Shown in pieces: positions 34,167-42,173 of a stretch of 64,000 nt of DNA. Each line of letters starts with the position of its first letter. Positions within the stretch are counted from its first letter, which is position 1. The notes below the pieces were generated by a model. It was not told where the DNA came from and did not search any database. It worked only from the letters and a program-made list of their open reading frames with translations. The position numbers and the translations under genes were made by a program. This stretch comes from an uncultured Tateyamaria sp. (lineage in GTDB: Bacteria; Pseudomonadota; Alphaproteobacteria; Rhodobacterales; Rhodobacteraceae): NCBI RefSeq assembly GCF_947503045.1, contig NZ_CANNCF010000001.1, positions 1,612,001 to 1,676,000 of the forward strand, in the 5' to 3' direction.

Positions 34167-35591
34167 ATGCGCAAACAGACATTGACCAAAGTGGCGGCGC
34201 TGTTGGCGATGAGCCTTGCCTTTCTGGTCGTCTTGCACCTTTCGCGGTTGATCTATTCCAGCGCGCCGCCGGACGTCGACGACGCCTATGTGATCGAAAC
34301 TGATAGCGCGTCGCCGGACAATGCCGAGGCAGAAGTGGACTTTATGCAAGAACTGGCATCTGCCGATCCGCTGCAAGGCGCGGGGGTCTTCGGTAAATGT
34401 GCCGCCTGTCATGGGCTTGAGCCGGGGGTGCACGGTGTTGGTCCGTCGCTTTATAATGTGGTCGGGCGCGATGTGGCGGGAGTGGCGGGTTATCCGTACT
34501 CCGACGCGCTGCGCGCGCTGGGTGGACGCTGGACCGAGGAGGCGCTGAACAGCTATCTTGAATTCCCGAGCGCATATGCCCCTGGCACCACGATGGGGTT
34601 TCCGGGACTGAGGAAGGTGTCGGACCGCGCGGACCTGATCGTCTTTCTGGCGCTGGTGCCGGAACCGACGGCTGCGCCTGACCCTGCTGGCCCCGACGAT
34701 GGTCCGGATGTTCCGCCAGATATGACTGATCCAAAAGACTTGCTCGCAGCATTGAAATTAGAAAGGCGCAGTATCCTTGACCGGGCCTATCCACTTGTGG
34801 ACCCAGACGAGTGGCCGGAAGAGTTGAGGAAGGAATTTGAAGACCTTCTGGCTCGGGAATACAATTTGCAACCCCAACCCACGCAACCGCAACCCCAACC
34901 CACTCAACCTGATCCTCCGCCACCGCCGCAGGATACGGTCGCCAGGCTGATGCAGGACCAGCTCAAGGCGGCGGACCTTGCCTTTAACCGTCCGGAGACG
35001 ATGCGGCTGGGGCAGGCGACCTCTGTTGAACTGGTGGTCTCGCCCCGCACAGCAAAACGCACGCCGCTGCCTGAGGAGGGTGCCAGTGTAGAGGAACAGG
35101 CCGAAAGCCTTGGGTTGTCGGCGGACCTGTCTGGCGCCACGCAGGTGGTCGAGGACGTGGATTATGCCATGCAGATGGAGGCGACGATCCTGGGCCTTGG
35201 GTTCAACATCGACCCGCCGGGACCGCAGCGCCAGACCGTGTTGCCGGATCGGCCCGCCAAGTGGGTCTGGACCATCGAACCCAAGACTGCCGGCGGTGAT
35301 CAGGTGTTTACGGTCGAGGTGGATGCCATCGTGCAGCGCGACAGCAAGGATCTGCCCCCCGTGCGCATCCGCACCTTTACCGAGCGCATCACCGTGGACG
35401 TCACGCCCTGGCAGCGGGTGTTGCAAAGCGCCAAGGAACTGACGGCGGTGAACGCAGCCATCGTCGGCGTGGGCGGCACGCTGATTGCCGTGCTGGGATG
35501 GGTGTGGACACGGCTGCGCAAGAAGAAGCCCAAAGAACCCGCAAAGCCGCAGGAATTCGTTGTCACCCACAAGATCGCCGACGGCGACTGA
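34167..35591 (+). CDS. Membrane-anchored fusion of cytochrome c with a beta-rich domain
   Basis: This 474-residue protein starts at ATG 34167 (GAGGG ~8 nt upstream). An N-terminal hydrophobic anchor or signal (about 8-30) is followed by a class I cytochrome c domain: haem motif C78-A-A-C81-H82, then GVGPSLYNVVGR, YSDAL and the axial Met in TTMGFPGL. Then come an acidic linker, a Pro/Gln-rich spacer (QPQPTQPQPQP), a beta-rich domain of ~170 residues ending in ERITVDVTPWQRVLQ, and a C-terminal membrane helix (~430-450) with a basic KKKPK tail. The cytochrome part resembles c2-type carriers. I know similar C-terminal beta domains only from uncharacterised bacterial conflict or signalling proteins, so function is open. 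Confidence 0.72.
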   Translation: MRKQTLTKVAALLAMSLAFLVVLHLSRLIYSSAPPDVDDAYVIETDSASPDNAEAEVDFMQELASADPLQGAGVFGKCAACHGLEPGVHGVGPSLYNVVGRDVAGVAGYPYSDALRALGGRWTEEALNSYLEFPSAYAPGTTMGFPGLRKVSDRADLIVFLALVPEPTAAPDPAGPDDGPDVPPDMTDPKDLLAALKLERRSILDRAYPLVDPDEWPEELRKEFEDLLAREYNLQPQPTQPQPQPTQPDPPPPPQDTVARLMQDQLKAADLAFNRPETMRLGQATSVELVVSPRTAKRTPLPEEGASVEEQAESLGLSADLSGATQVVEDVDYAMQMEATILGLGFNIDPPGPQRQTVLPDRPAKWVWTIEPKTAGGDQVFTVEVDAIVQRDSKDLPPVRIRTFTERITVDVTPWQRVLQSAKELTAVNAAIVGVGGTLIAVLGWVWTRLRKKKPKEPAKPQEFVVTHKIADGD

Positions 35592-35598
35592 GGCGCGT

Positions 35599-36903
35599 CT
35601 ACTTTTCCGGGATCAACCCGCGTGGGCTGAACCGCAGGACCAGCAGCAGCACCAGTCCCATGGTCAAAAGCCGCATATGGGCCGCGGAATCCAGCAGGTG
35701 GTCGCGCAGCCAGTAGCCTTCGCTCATACCTGCGGTGATCAGGTTCATCAGACCCAAGCCCATGGGTTCAACCATCACCCAGAGCCACCAGATCAGAAAT
35801 CCACCCAGAACCGAGCCGAGATTGCTGCCCGAGCCGCCCACGATCACCATCACCCAGACAAGGAAGGTGAACCGCAAGGGTTGGTAGGTGCCGGGGGTCA
35901 ATTGACCATCGAGCGTCGTCATCATCGCACCGGCAATGCCGCAAATGGCAGAGCCGAGCACAAAGACCTGCAAGTGGCGCGCGGTGACGTCCTTGCCCAT
36001 GGCTTCGGCCGCGACCTCATTGTCGCGGATGGCGCGCATCATGCGCCCCCATGGGGAATGCAGCGCCCGTTGGGCCAGCAGGAACAGGCCGATCAGCACG
36101 GCGGCAAAGAGGCCCGCATAGATCAGTTTGACCCACAGGGTCGAGGCGGTGACCGGATCAAGGCCCAGCCCCGCGACCCGTTCGACAAAGGCCGGATCGT
36201 TCTGCAGGTCGATCTCGTACGGGGCAGGGCGGGGCAGGCCCACCACGTTCTTGACGCCGCGCGCCAACCAGTCTTCGTTCTTGAGAACGGCGATGATGAT
36301 TTCGGCAATGCCAAGGGTGGCAATGGCCAGATAGTCGGAGCGCAGGCCCAGGGCCGTCTTGCCGATGATCCACGCCGCCCCTGCGGCCAGCAGCCCGCCC
36401 ACGGGCCAGGCCAGCAGGACCGGCAGACCCAGACCGCCCAGGTAGCCCGCATTGGCGGGGTTCACCGCCTCAACCGCGGCCACGCCGCCGTCAAACACGG
36501 CGCGGTAGACGAAAAAGCCGATGACCAGAATGGCGATCATGCCGATGTTGCGGACCTGTCCCTTGGGCAACGCGCCGTAAGCCAGAATGGCCCCCACGAT
36601 GGTCGCCGCCCCAAGGATCAGCGACAGGATCACGCGCACGCCGCCTGCGGCCCAGGCCTCGCCCACAGGGTCCATCGAGATCAGCACCGTGGCCAGCCCG
36701 CCTAGGGCGACAAAGCCCATGATGCCCACATTGAACAGCCCGGCAAAGCCCCATTGCAGGTTCACCCCAAGGGCCATGATCGCGCTGATCAGGCCAAAGT
36801 TCAGCACGAACAGGGCCGCGTTCCAGCTTTGGATAAAGCCCGTCGCGATGATCAGAAAGGCGACCATGCCGAAATAGGCGATATTGCGTGTTGTGTCGCT
36901 CAT
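35599..36903 (-). CDS. livM: Branched-chain amino-acid-type ABC transporter permease LivM
   Basis: This 434-residue inner-membrane permease of the LivM family has about ten hydrophobic segments. Family phrases are GFAGLFNVGIMGFVALGG, LRSDYLAIATLGIAEI and GRMMRAIRDNEVAAEAMGKD (the EAA-like coupling loop to the ATPase). It overlaps livH by 4 bp and is the last gene of the operon; its stop lies 7 bp from that of the convergent cytochrome fusion. Length exceeds the usual ~320-420, with an extra hydrophobic insert at ~85-175. The substrate may be an amino acid, amide or urea, since HAAT transporters are diverse. Confidence 0.9.
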   Translation of the reverse strand: MSDTTRNIAYFGMVAFLIIATGFIQSWNAALFVLNFGLISAIMALGVNLQWGFAGLFNVGIMGFVALGGLATVLISMDPVGEAWAAGGVRVILSLILGAATIVGAILAYGALPKGQVRNIGMIAILVIGFFVYRAVFDGGVAAVEAVNPANAGYLGGLGLPVLLAWPVGGLLAAGAAWIIGKTALGLRSDYLAIATLGIAEIIIAVLKNEDWLARGVKNVVGLPRPAPYEIDLQNDPAFVERVAGLGLDPVTASTLWVKLIYAGLFAAVLIGLFLLAQRALHSPWGRMMRAIRDNEVAAEAMGKDVTARHLQVFVLGSAICGIAGAMMTTLDGQLTPGTYQPLRFTFLVWVMVIVGGSGSNLGSVLGGFLIWWLWVMVEPMGLGLMNLITAGMSEGYWLRDHLLDSAAHMRLLTMGLVLLLVLRFSPRGLIPEK

Positions 36904-37910
36904 ACCGATTTCCCCGCAAACAGGCCCGTGGGCCGGAACAACAGCACAATCAGCAGGATCACGAAGCTGACGGCGAATTTATAGTCGGTGGACAAAAGCT
37001 GTGCGAGCCCGTCGGGCGCGAGGCTGTCTGGCAGGGCGTAATTGGCCACTTTCTTCCAGGCATAGGTGATCATGACCTCGGAAAAGGCGATGGTGAACCC
37101 GCCTGCGATTGCGCCGATGGGCGAGCCAAGCCCGCCGACGATGGCGGCGGCAAAGATCGGCAGCAGCAGCTGGAAATAGACAAAGGGCTTGAAGGATTTG
37201 TCGAGCCCGTAAAGCACCCCTGCGATGGTCGCCAGCGCCGCCACGATCAGCCATGTGACCATCACCACCCGCTCGGGGTTGATGCCGGAGAGTAGGGCGA
37301 GATCCTCGTTATCCGAATAGGCCCGCATGGATTTGCCCGTCCGCGTGCGGTTGAGGAAGTAGAACAGCGCAGCCACCACGATGATCGCCGTGACCACCGT
37401 GATCCCTTGGGTGGTTTTGATCGCCAGCCCCTCATCCAGTCCCGTCATCGCCTTGAAGGTGCGCACCGAGACGATGAACCGCTCGCCATCTGCAAAGCGC
37501 TGGTCATTGGGCCCGATGATGAAGCGCACGAGCCCGTTCATGATGAACATCACCCCGAGGCTCACGATGACGAAGATCACCGGTTTGGCCTTTTGCGCGC
37601 GGTAGAATTTGTACACCGCCCGGTCGGTGAACAGCATCAGCCCCGCACAGATCGCGATGCCGAAGGGCAGGGCGAGTAGGGCGGTGGGCAGGGGCCCGGC
37701 GCTGATGCCTGCGGTCTGAAACCCCCATGTGATCAGGATCGTGGCCATGGTGCCAAAGGCCATCGTGTCGCCATGGGCGAAGTTGGAAAAGCGCAGGATG
37801 CCGTAGATCAGCGTGACCCCAAGCGCGCCCAGGGCGAGTTGGCTGCCATAGGCGATGGCCGGGATCAGCACGAAGTTCGAGAGCGCCACGACGGCGTTAA
37901 GGAGGTCCAT
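36900..37910 (-). CDS. livH: Branched-chain amino-acid-type ABC transporter permease LivH
   Basis: This 336-residue inner-membrane permease of the LivH family has the typical NAVVALSNFVLIPAIAYG start, FSNFAHGDTMAFG near residue 50 and MRAYSDNEDLALLSGINPERV as the ATPase-contact loop. It begins at ATG 37910 with GGAGG upstream; that ATG overlaps the stop of a small orphan gene (CATTA on the plus strand). It overlaps livM at the 3' end. Its first ~30 codons also occur, in degraded form, at 38553, revealing a duplication of this junction. Confidence 0.92.
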   Translation of the reverse strand: MDLLNAVVALSNFVLIPAIAYGSQLALGALGVTLIYGILRFSNFAHGDTMAFGTMATILITWGFQTAGISAGPLPTALLALPFGIAICAGLMLFTDRAVYKFYRAQKAKPVIFVIVSLGVMFIMNGLVRFIIGPNDQRFADGERFIVSVRTFKAMTGLDEGLAIKTTQGITVVTAIIVVAALFYFLNRTRTGKSMRAYSDNEDLALLSGINPERVVMVTWLIVAALATIAGVLYGLDKSFKPFVYFQLLLPIFAAAIVGGLGSPIGAIAGGFTIAFSEVMITYAWKKVANYALPDSLAPDGLAQLLSTDYKFAVSFVILLIVLLFRPTGLFAGKSV

Positions 37911-37915
37911 TAGTC
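37891..37915. repeat. Direct repeat copy A at livH start
   Basis: This 25-bp block, including the GGAGGTCCAT ribosome site and start codon of livH, matches 38534-38558 at 23 of 25 positions. It marks one edge of the duplicated livF-livH junction. Confidence 0.85.
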
Positions 37916-38350
37916 TAAGCCTTCATTCGTTGATCGCATTCTGCTGCATGCGATCTTGGTCTTTTCCAAGGTGAATCCGCGATCAATACTGCTGGTGCCA
38001 TACACATCAAATCCCACTGCGTCCGCCATTTCGAAGTTCGGGATAATGAATTTGCCAAACCCGCCTTCTAATCCATTTTCGAAGTGACGATGTGCATCCT
38101 CAATGGTTCGAAAGTAACCTAGTTTTCGTCGGTCGCGCCCGTCTTCCGTGCTGCTCAGCTCATAGGCGCGGTCACCGACCTTGAAAATCGTAATCATGGC
38201 CTCTCCCAGACTCACCCGAACGCAATAGCCCTCTGCATCACATGCGCCGTAGATCGAACACCGTGCCGGAAATCCCGACTGATCAAATGCTGCATGGGCA
38301 ACTGCGGCGAACGCCAGACCAAACAATGCAGTGATTGTCGCGAAACGCAT
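37910..38350 (-). CDS. Orphan exported protein inserted in liv operon (1)
   Basis: This ~146-residue protein has a clear signal peptide (RFATITALFGLAFAAVAHA) and four or more cysteines in the mature part (RCSIYGACDAEGYC, IACSRM). No family is recognised. ATG 38350 is preferred (GGGG 8 nt upstream); GTG 38356, overlapping the upstream stop, is possible. Its stop overlaps the livH start, so livH translation is coupled to it. Base composition is visibly less GC-rich than livH or livM. It sits exactly at the livF-livH junction next to a chimeric remnant, so it looks like acquired cargo rather than a transporter subunit. Confidence 0.6.
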   Translation of the reverse strand: MRFATITALFGLAFAAVAHAAFDQSGFPARCSIYGACDAEGYCVRVSLGEAMITIFKVGDRAYELSSTEDGRDRRKLGYFRTIEDAHRHFENGLEGGFGKFIIPNFEMADAVGFDVYGTSSIDRGFTLEKTKIACSRMRSTNEGLD

Positions 38351-38352
38351 CC

Positions 38353-38553
38353 TCACCGCCCCAAGAACTTCTTGCGCGGTTTGGGGTCAGCACTTCCTTG
38401 CCTGCGCCCACAACCTCCGGCATTTGGCTGGCCTTTTGTGCGGTCAATCAGGATCGGGGTGCGATGAATGAGGCGCACGCCAAGCGCGCAATAGGCGATG
38501 GCCAGAAGCAGGAAGAAACTGCACAGTGGCAGAAAGGCGTTGAGGAGGTCCAT
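38353..38553 (-). pseudogene. Chimeric remnant: LivH start joined to LivF end
   Basis: This 66-codon open frame starts MDLLNA-x5-SF like LivH (also AIAY and ALGV-LI, with ~7 residues missing) and ends ADPKPRKKFLGR, aligning without gaps to the LivF end ADPDVRKSFLGG. It is therefore a fossil of a duplicated livF-livH segment read in one frame across the junction. It still has GGAGG and a coupled start (overlapping the upstream stop), so a small membrane peptide could be made, but neither LivH nor LivF function can remain. Confidence 0.8.
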
Positions 38554-38558
38554 TAGTC
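38534..38558. repeat. Direct repeat copy B at remnant start
   Basis: Matches 37891-37915 at 23 of 25 positions, including ribosome site, ATG and overlapping stop. It shows that both orphan genes were placed immediately upstream of a livH start. Confidence 0.85.
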
Positions 38559-39002
38559 AGCTAGCTCACAATTCAGCCTAATTTCAACGGGGTTTGCATC
38601 CGGGTCTGAACCTCCATGAAACCATGTCATCGAAACGACATCGAGCCATGACTCACCAAGCTGTCGTATGACCAAGTTATTGGGCAGATCATTTGCGACG
38701 CCGTTTAGTGGACCATCAGGTGTTTTGGAGCCAGTGTAAGCAACGACGGTTGGAGCGCCAGATGTTAGAAAGATGAATACTGGGCAATACGACGAACAAA
38801 CGTGAGAGAATGTCAGAATAACTTTGTCGTCTCGTTTTATGGTTTGAAGCGTGCCATCATCAGCCAATACGTTGACATCACGTGCAAATAGGCAGGAGTA
38901 AATGGGATCATATCTCGCAACCGCAGAGGAAGGCAGACCCATCGATAGGGTAAATAAGCTCACTACACTGGCACAGTAGCTGGAAAGGGATTTTTGTAGC
39001 AT
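38553..39002 (-). CDS. Orphan exported protein inserted in liv operon (2)
   Basis: This 149-residue predicted exported protein has an N-terminal hydrophobic signal (about 8-28, ending SSAVA) and cysteines at YSCLF, VCSSYC and LNCELAD. I recognise no family. It starts 2 nt after the livF stop and its own stop overlaps the chimeric remnant start. G+C is clearly lower (near 48% by eye) than in flanking liv genes, suggesting recent acquisition. It shares location, size and export signal with the other orphan at 37910, but I cannot align the two. Confidence 0.6.
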   Translation of the reverse strand: MLQKSLSSYCASVVSLFTLSMGLPSSAVARYDPIYSCLFARDVNVLADDGTLQTIKRDDKVILTFSHVCSSYCPVFIFLTSGAPTVVAYTGSKTPDGPLNGVANDLPNNLVIRQLGESWLDVVSMTWFHGGSDPDANPVEIRLNCELAD

Positions 39003-39004
39003 AA

Positions 39005-39826
39005 CTACCCCCCCAAAAAGCTCTTGCGCACGTCCGGGTCCGCCAACAGCTCCTTGCCCGTTCCCGTAAACGCATTGCGCCCCTGCACCAGCACAAACCC
39101 CTTGTCGGCAATCTCCAGCGCCTGACGCGCGTTTTGTTCAACCATCAGGATCGGGATGCCAGTGCGCGCGACCTCGATGATGCGATCAAACAGCTCGTCC
39201 ATGACGATGGGCGACACGCCCGCGGTCGGTTCGTCCAGCATCAGCACTTTGGGTTGGGTCATCAGCGCGCGGCCCACGGCGACCTGTTGGCGCTGCCCGC
39301 CGGACAATTCGCCTGCAGCCTGATTGCGCTTTTCCTTCAGGATCGGGAACAGATCATAGACCTGCGCCATCGTGCCGGAAAAATCGTCCAGCCGGATAAA
39401 GGCGCCCATCTCGAGGTTTTCCTCGACCGTCATCGAAGTAAAGATATTCGAGGTCTGCGGCACAAAACCCATGCCCTTGGCCACCCGGTCTTGTGGGGAG
39501 AGGTCGGTGATGTCCTCGCCATCCAGCCGCACCGAGCCCTGGCGGACGTCCAGCATCCCGAACACGGCTTTCATTGCCGTGGACTTGCCCGCACCGTTGG
39601 GCCCGACAATCACGGCAATTTCGCCCGGGTTCACCGCAATGGTGCAGTCATGCAGAATGTCCGGGCCAGCGCCATAGCCGCCGGTCATTGTATCGCCGAT
39701 CAAAAAGGCATCAGCGGTGTTCATCGCGGCCTTGGTGCCGGGGGATGCCGCAAGCGTGCCCGCGCCCTTGGGATTGGCGATGGAGGCATCCTTGTTGCCG
39801 CGTGTGTCCTGATAGGGGTTGGTCAT
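39005..39826 (-). CDS. livF: Branched-chain amino-acid-type ABC transporter ATPase LivF
   Basis: This 273-residue cytoplasmic ATPase has Walker A GPNGAGKS (75-82), signature ELSGGQRQQ and Walker B VLMLDEPTAGVSP, with the LivF-type end DPDVRKSFLGG. The family is usually ~235 residues; this one carries a ~40-residue N-terminal extension, so translation might begin at an internal Met (residue 35 or 47). It is followed after 2 nt by an orphan exported-protein gene rather than livH, which is abnormal for this operon. Confidence 0.92.
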   Translation of the reverse strand: MTNPYQDTRGNKDASIANPKGAGTLAASPGTKAAMNTADAFLIGDTMTGGYGAGPDILHDCTIAVNPGEIAVIVGPNGAGKSTAMKAVFGMLDVRQGSVRLDGEDITDLSPQDRVAKGMGFVPQTSNIFTSMTVEENLEMGAFIRLDDFSGTMAQVYDLFPILKEKRNQAAGELSGGQRQQVAVGRALMTQPKVLMLDEPTAGVSPIVMDELFDRIIEVARTGIPILMVEQNARQALEIADKGFVLVQGRNAFTGTGKELLADPDVRKSFLGG

Positions 39827-39926
39827 TGCGCCGTCCCCTGCTTCTCTGATTTGAAAAAATCCTGGGGAGCGCGAGGGGCAAAGCCCCTCGCATCGGTCGG
39901 ATTGGCGCAGCCAATTCGAAACAAAA

Positions 39927-40709
39927 TCATGCGCCCACCTTGTCTTTGTTTTTCAACCCTGTGCCCAGATAGGCCTCGATTACCGCCTCGTTGGCCTTGA
40001 TCTCGGCCAATGTGCCCTCGGCCAACACGTGGCCCTCGGCCATGCAGATGACCGGGTCGCAAATTTTGCCAATGAAATCCATGTCATGCTCGATCACCAC
40101 AAAAGTATAGTTGCGTTCCTGGTTCAGGCGCAGGATCGCGTCGCCGATGGTGTTCAGAAGGGTGCGGTTCACGCCCGCGCCGACCTCGTCCAGAAACACG
40201 ATCTTGGCATCCACCATCATGGTGCGGCCCAGTTCCAGCAGTTTTTTCTGCCCGCCCGAGACCTGACCCGCCTTGTGATCGGCCAGATGTTCGACCGTGA
40301 GGAATTCGAGCACCTCATCGGCCTTGGCGGCCAGTGCGCGTTCCTCATCCGCGATGCGTTTGCGGCCAAACCACGTGTTCCACAGCGTCTCGCCTGATTG
40401 CGCGCCGGGCACCATCATCAGGTTCTCGCGGCAGGTCATCGACGAAAACTCGTGCGCGATCTGGAAGGTGCGCAGCAGGCCCTTGTGAAACAGCGTGTGC
40501 GGCGGCAGGCCGGTGATGTCTTCACCGTCCATGGTGACGCGCCCCGACGTTGGTGGAAGAACGCCCGCGATCACATTGAAAAGAGTGGTCTTTCCCGCGC
40601 CATTGGGGCCAATCAGACCAGTGATCGAACCGGGCGTGATGCTGAGGCTTGCGCCATCCACTGCGTGAAAGCCGCCAAAATGTTTGTAAAGGTCGTCAAC
40701 GACGATCAT
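39927..40709 (-). CDS. livG: Branched-chain amino-acid-type ABC transporter ATPase LivG
   Basis: This 260-residue ATPase has Walker A GPNGAGKT (34-41), signature VSGGQKK and a LivG-type Walker B (IVFLDEVGAGVN, with Val after Asp-Glu where most ABC ATPases have Pro). The C-terminal HVLAEGTLAEIKANEAVIEAYLG is the family end. It lies between the binding-protein gene (92 bp upstream, with a hairpin in between) and livF (100 bp downstream). Confidence 0.93.
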   Translation of the reverse strand: MIVVDDLYKHFGGFHAVDGASLSITPGSITGLIGPNGAGKTTLFNVIAGVLPPTSGRVTMDGEDITGLPPHTLFHKGLLRTFQIAHEFSSMTCRENLMMVPGAQSGETLWNTWFGRKRIADEERALAAKADEVLEFLTVEHLADHKAGQVSGGQKKLLELGRTMMVDAKIVFLDEVGAGVNRTLLNTIGDAILRLNQERNYTFVVIEHDMDFIGKICDPVICMAEGHVLAEGTLAEIKANEAVIEAYLGTGLKNKDKVGA

Positions 40710-40753
40710 ATGGGTCCCCGCGTCACTTTAAGAGTGATCTTCAAGATATTGAA

Positions 40754-40781
40754 ACAGCCCGAGGATTGCGCCCCGGGCTGT
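40754..40781 (-). terminator. Hairpin between binding-protein gene and livG
   Basis: Stem ACAGCCCG/CGGGCTGT with a 12-nt loop, followed on the minus strand by TTTCAATAT. The T-run is weak, so this is probably a partial terminator or mRNA-stabilising hairpin letting the binding protein be made in excess of the membrane subunits, a common layout in ABC operons. Confidence 0.6.
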
Positions 40782-40801
40782 CTGGTCAAACCAGGTTTGA
40801 C

Positions 40802-42001
40802 TTAGCGGTACTTGGCCGTTGTGATCTCGCCGCCTTCGATGACGATCTGGCGGTAGTTGCCCGCAGATTCACCGGGTCCGATCAGCTCGACGGCTGTGGC
40901 GCCGACATAGTCGATGTCGCCGCCGTCCTTGATGATCTGCAGCGCCTTACCCAGCTGACCGGGGAAGATCTGCTCGCCCGGTGCGTTGGCAACATTCATG
41001 ACGTGGTCTTTGTAGTCATTGGAATCCTTCGAACCCGCGGCCTGCATGGCCAGCATGATCAGGGCCGCGGCGTCGTAGGATTCCGGCGTGAAGGGCGATG
41101 TGGCGTCAAAGGCGCCGGCCACCATGTCGGTGAACATCGCGGCCCCTTCGGAGTTGGTGCCGGGGTGCTGGCCGGTGGATCCTTCGATTTCGTCACCGAA
41201 GTTTTCCTGCAGCTTGGCGCCGATCATCCCGTCGGGGAAGTGGAACGTGTCAAAGGCACCGGAATCAAGGGCGGCGCGCACGATGCCCGATCCACCCTGA
41301 TCGACATAGCCCGCAACGACGAGGCGGTCACCACCGGCCGAGGCCAGTGCGCCGACTTCAGCCGAATAGTCGGCCTTGCCGTCTTCGTGGGCGGCGTTGA
41401 TGGTGACTGTGCCACCTGCCGCTTCAAAGGCGGCCTGGAAGCTGTCGGCCAGACCCTTGCCGTAGTCGTTGTTGGTGTAGGTGACGGCCACTTCCTTGAT
41501 GCCTTCTTCCATCAGCACCTGGGTCATCACGACGCCCTGACGCGCGTCAGACGGGGCTGTGCGGAAGAACAACCCGTTGTCTTCATTGTCATTGTGGCTG
41601 AGGCCCGGGGATGTGGCCGAGGGGGATATCATCACCACGCCGTTGGCCACGGCCACGTTGTTCAGGATCGCGCCGGTCACACCCGAGCAGTCCGCGCCCA
41701 TGATGCCGTCGACCTTGTCAGCCGTGACCAGACGCTCGGCGGCGGCTGTTGCAGCGCCCGCATCAACGCATGTGGAATCCGCGCGCACGGATGAGACGGT
41801 GGCGCCATCCAGCAGCAGGCCGCTTTCGGTGACTTCTGCCATCGCCAGTTCAGCGCCGTCTGCCATCGAGGGCGTCAGCGATTCAATGGGGCCGGTAAAG
41901 CCGAGGATAATGCCAAGTTTGACTTCTTTTGCATGACCGTCCGCATAGGCAGTGCCAGCCATAAGTGCCGTGGCCGCTGTGGCCATCATCAGTTTTTTCA
42001 T
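40802..42001 (-). CDS. ABC transporter substrate-binding protein (LivJ/K-like)
   Basis: This 399-residue periplasmic binding protein has a signal peptide (MKKLMMATAATALMAGTAYA) and the type I ligand-binding fold of the amino-acid family: LGIILGFTGPIESLTPSMADGAELA, a disulphide-type DSTCVD...GADCSG pair, and SPSATSPGLSH. It is the first gene of the operon, with its own promoter in the 172-bp gap to the divergent sugar dehydrogenase. The ligand is probably an amino acid or amide but cannot be specified. Confidence 0.92.
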   Translation of the reverse strand: MKKLMMATAATALMAGTAYADGHAKEVKLGIILGFTGPIESLTPSMADGAELAMAEVTESGLLLDGATVSSVRADSTCVDAGAATAAAERLVTADKVDGIMGADCSGVTGAILNNVAVANGVVMISPSATSPGLSHNDNEDNGLFFRTAPSDARQGVVMTQVLMEEGIKEVAVTYTNNDYGKGLADSFQAAFEAAGGTVTINAAHEDGKADYSAEVGALASAGGDRLVVAGYVDQGGSGIVRAALDSGAFDTFHFPDGMIGAKLQENFGDEIEGSTGQHPGTNSEGAAMFTDMVAGAFDATSPFTPESYDAAALIMLAMQAAGSKDSNDYKDHVMNVANAPGEQIFPGQLGKALQIIKDGGDIDYVGATAVELIGPGESAGNYRQIVIEGGEITTAKYR

Positions 42002-42173
42002 CTTCTTCTCCCTGATTGGAACTTTTGTTCTCGGGCGGAACGTTACGTGGGGTGTTTGAAAAAGAAAAGTGTCTTACTGCGGGGCTTTGCAGCCAATTGG
42101 CCTGTAAATCAGTGAAAAACAGCACATATGGACCGGGGTGACGTAACGCGAACCGGTTTGGAGACTGTGGCCG

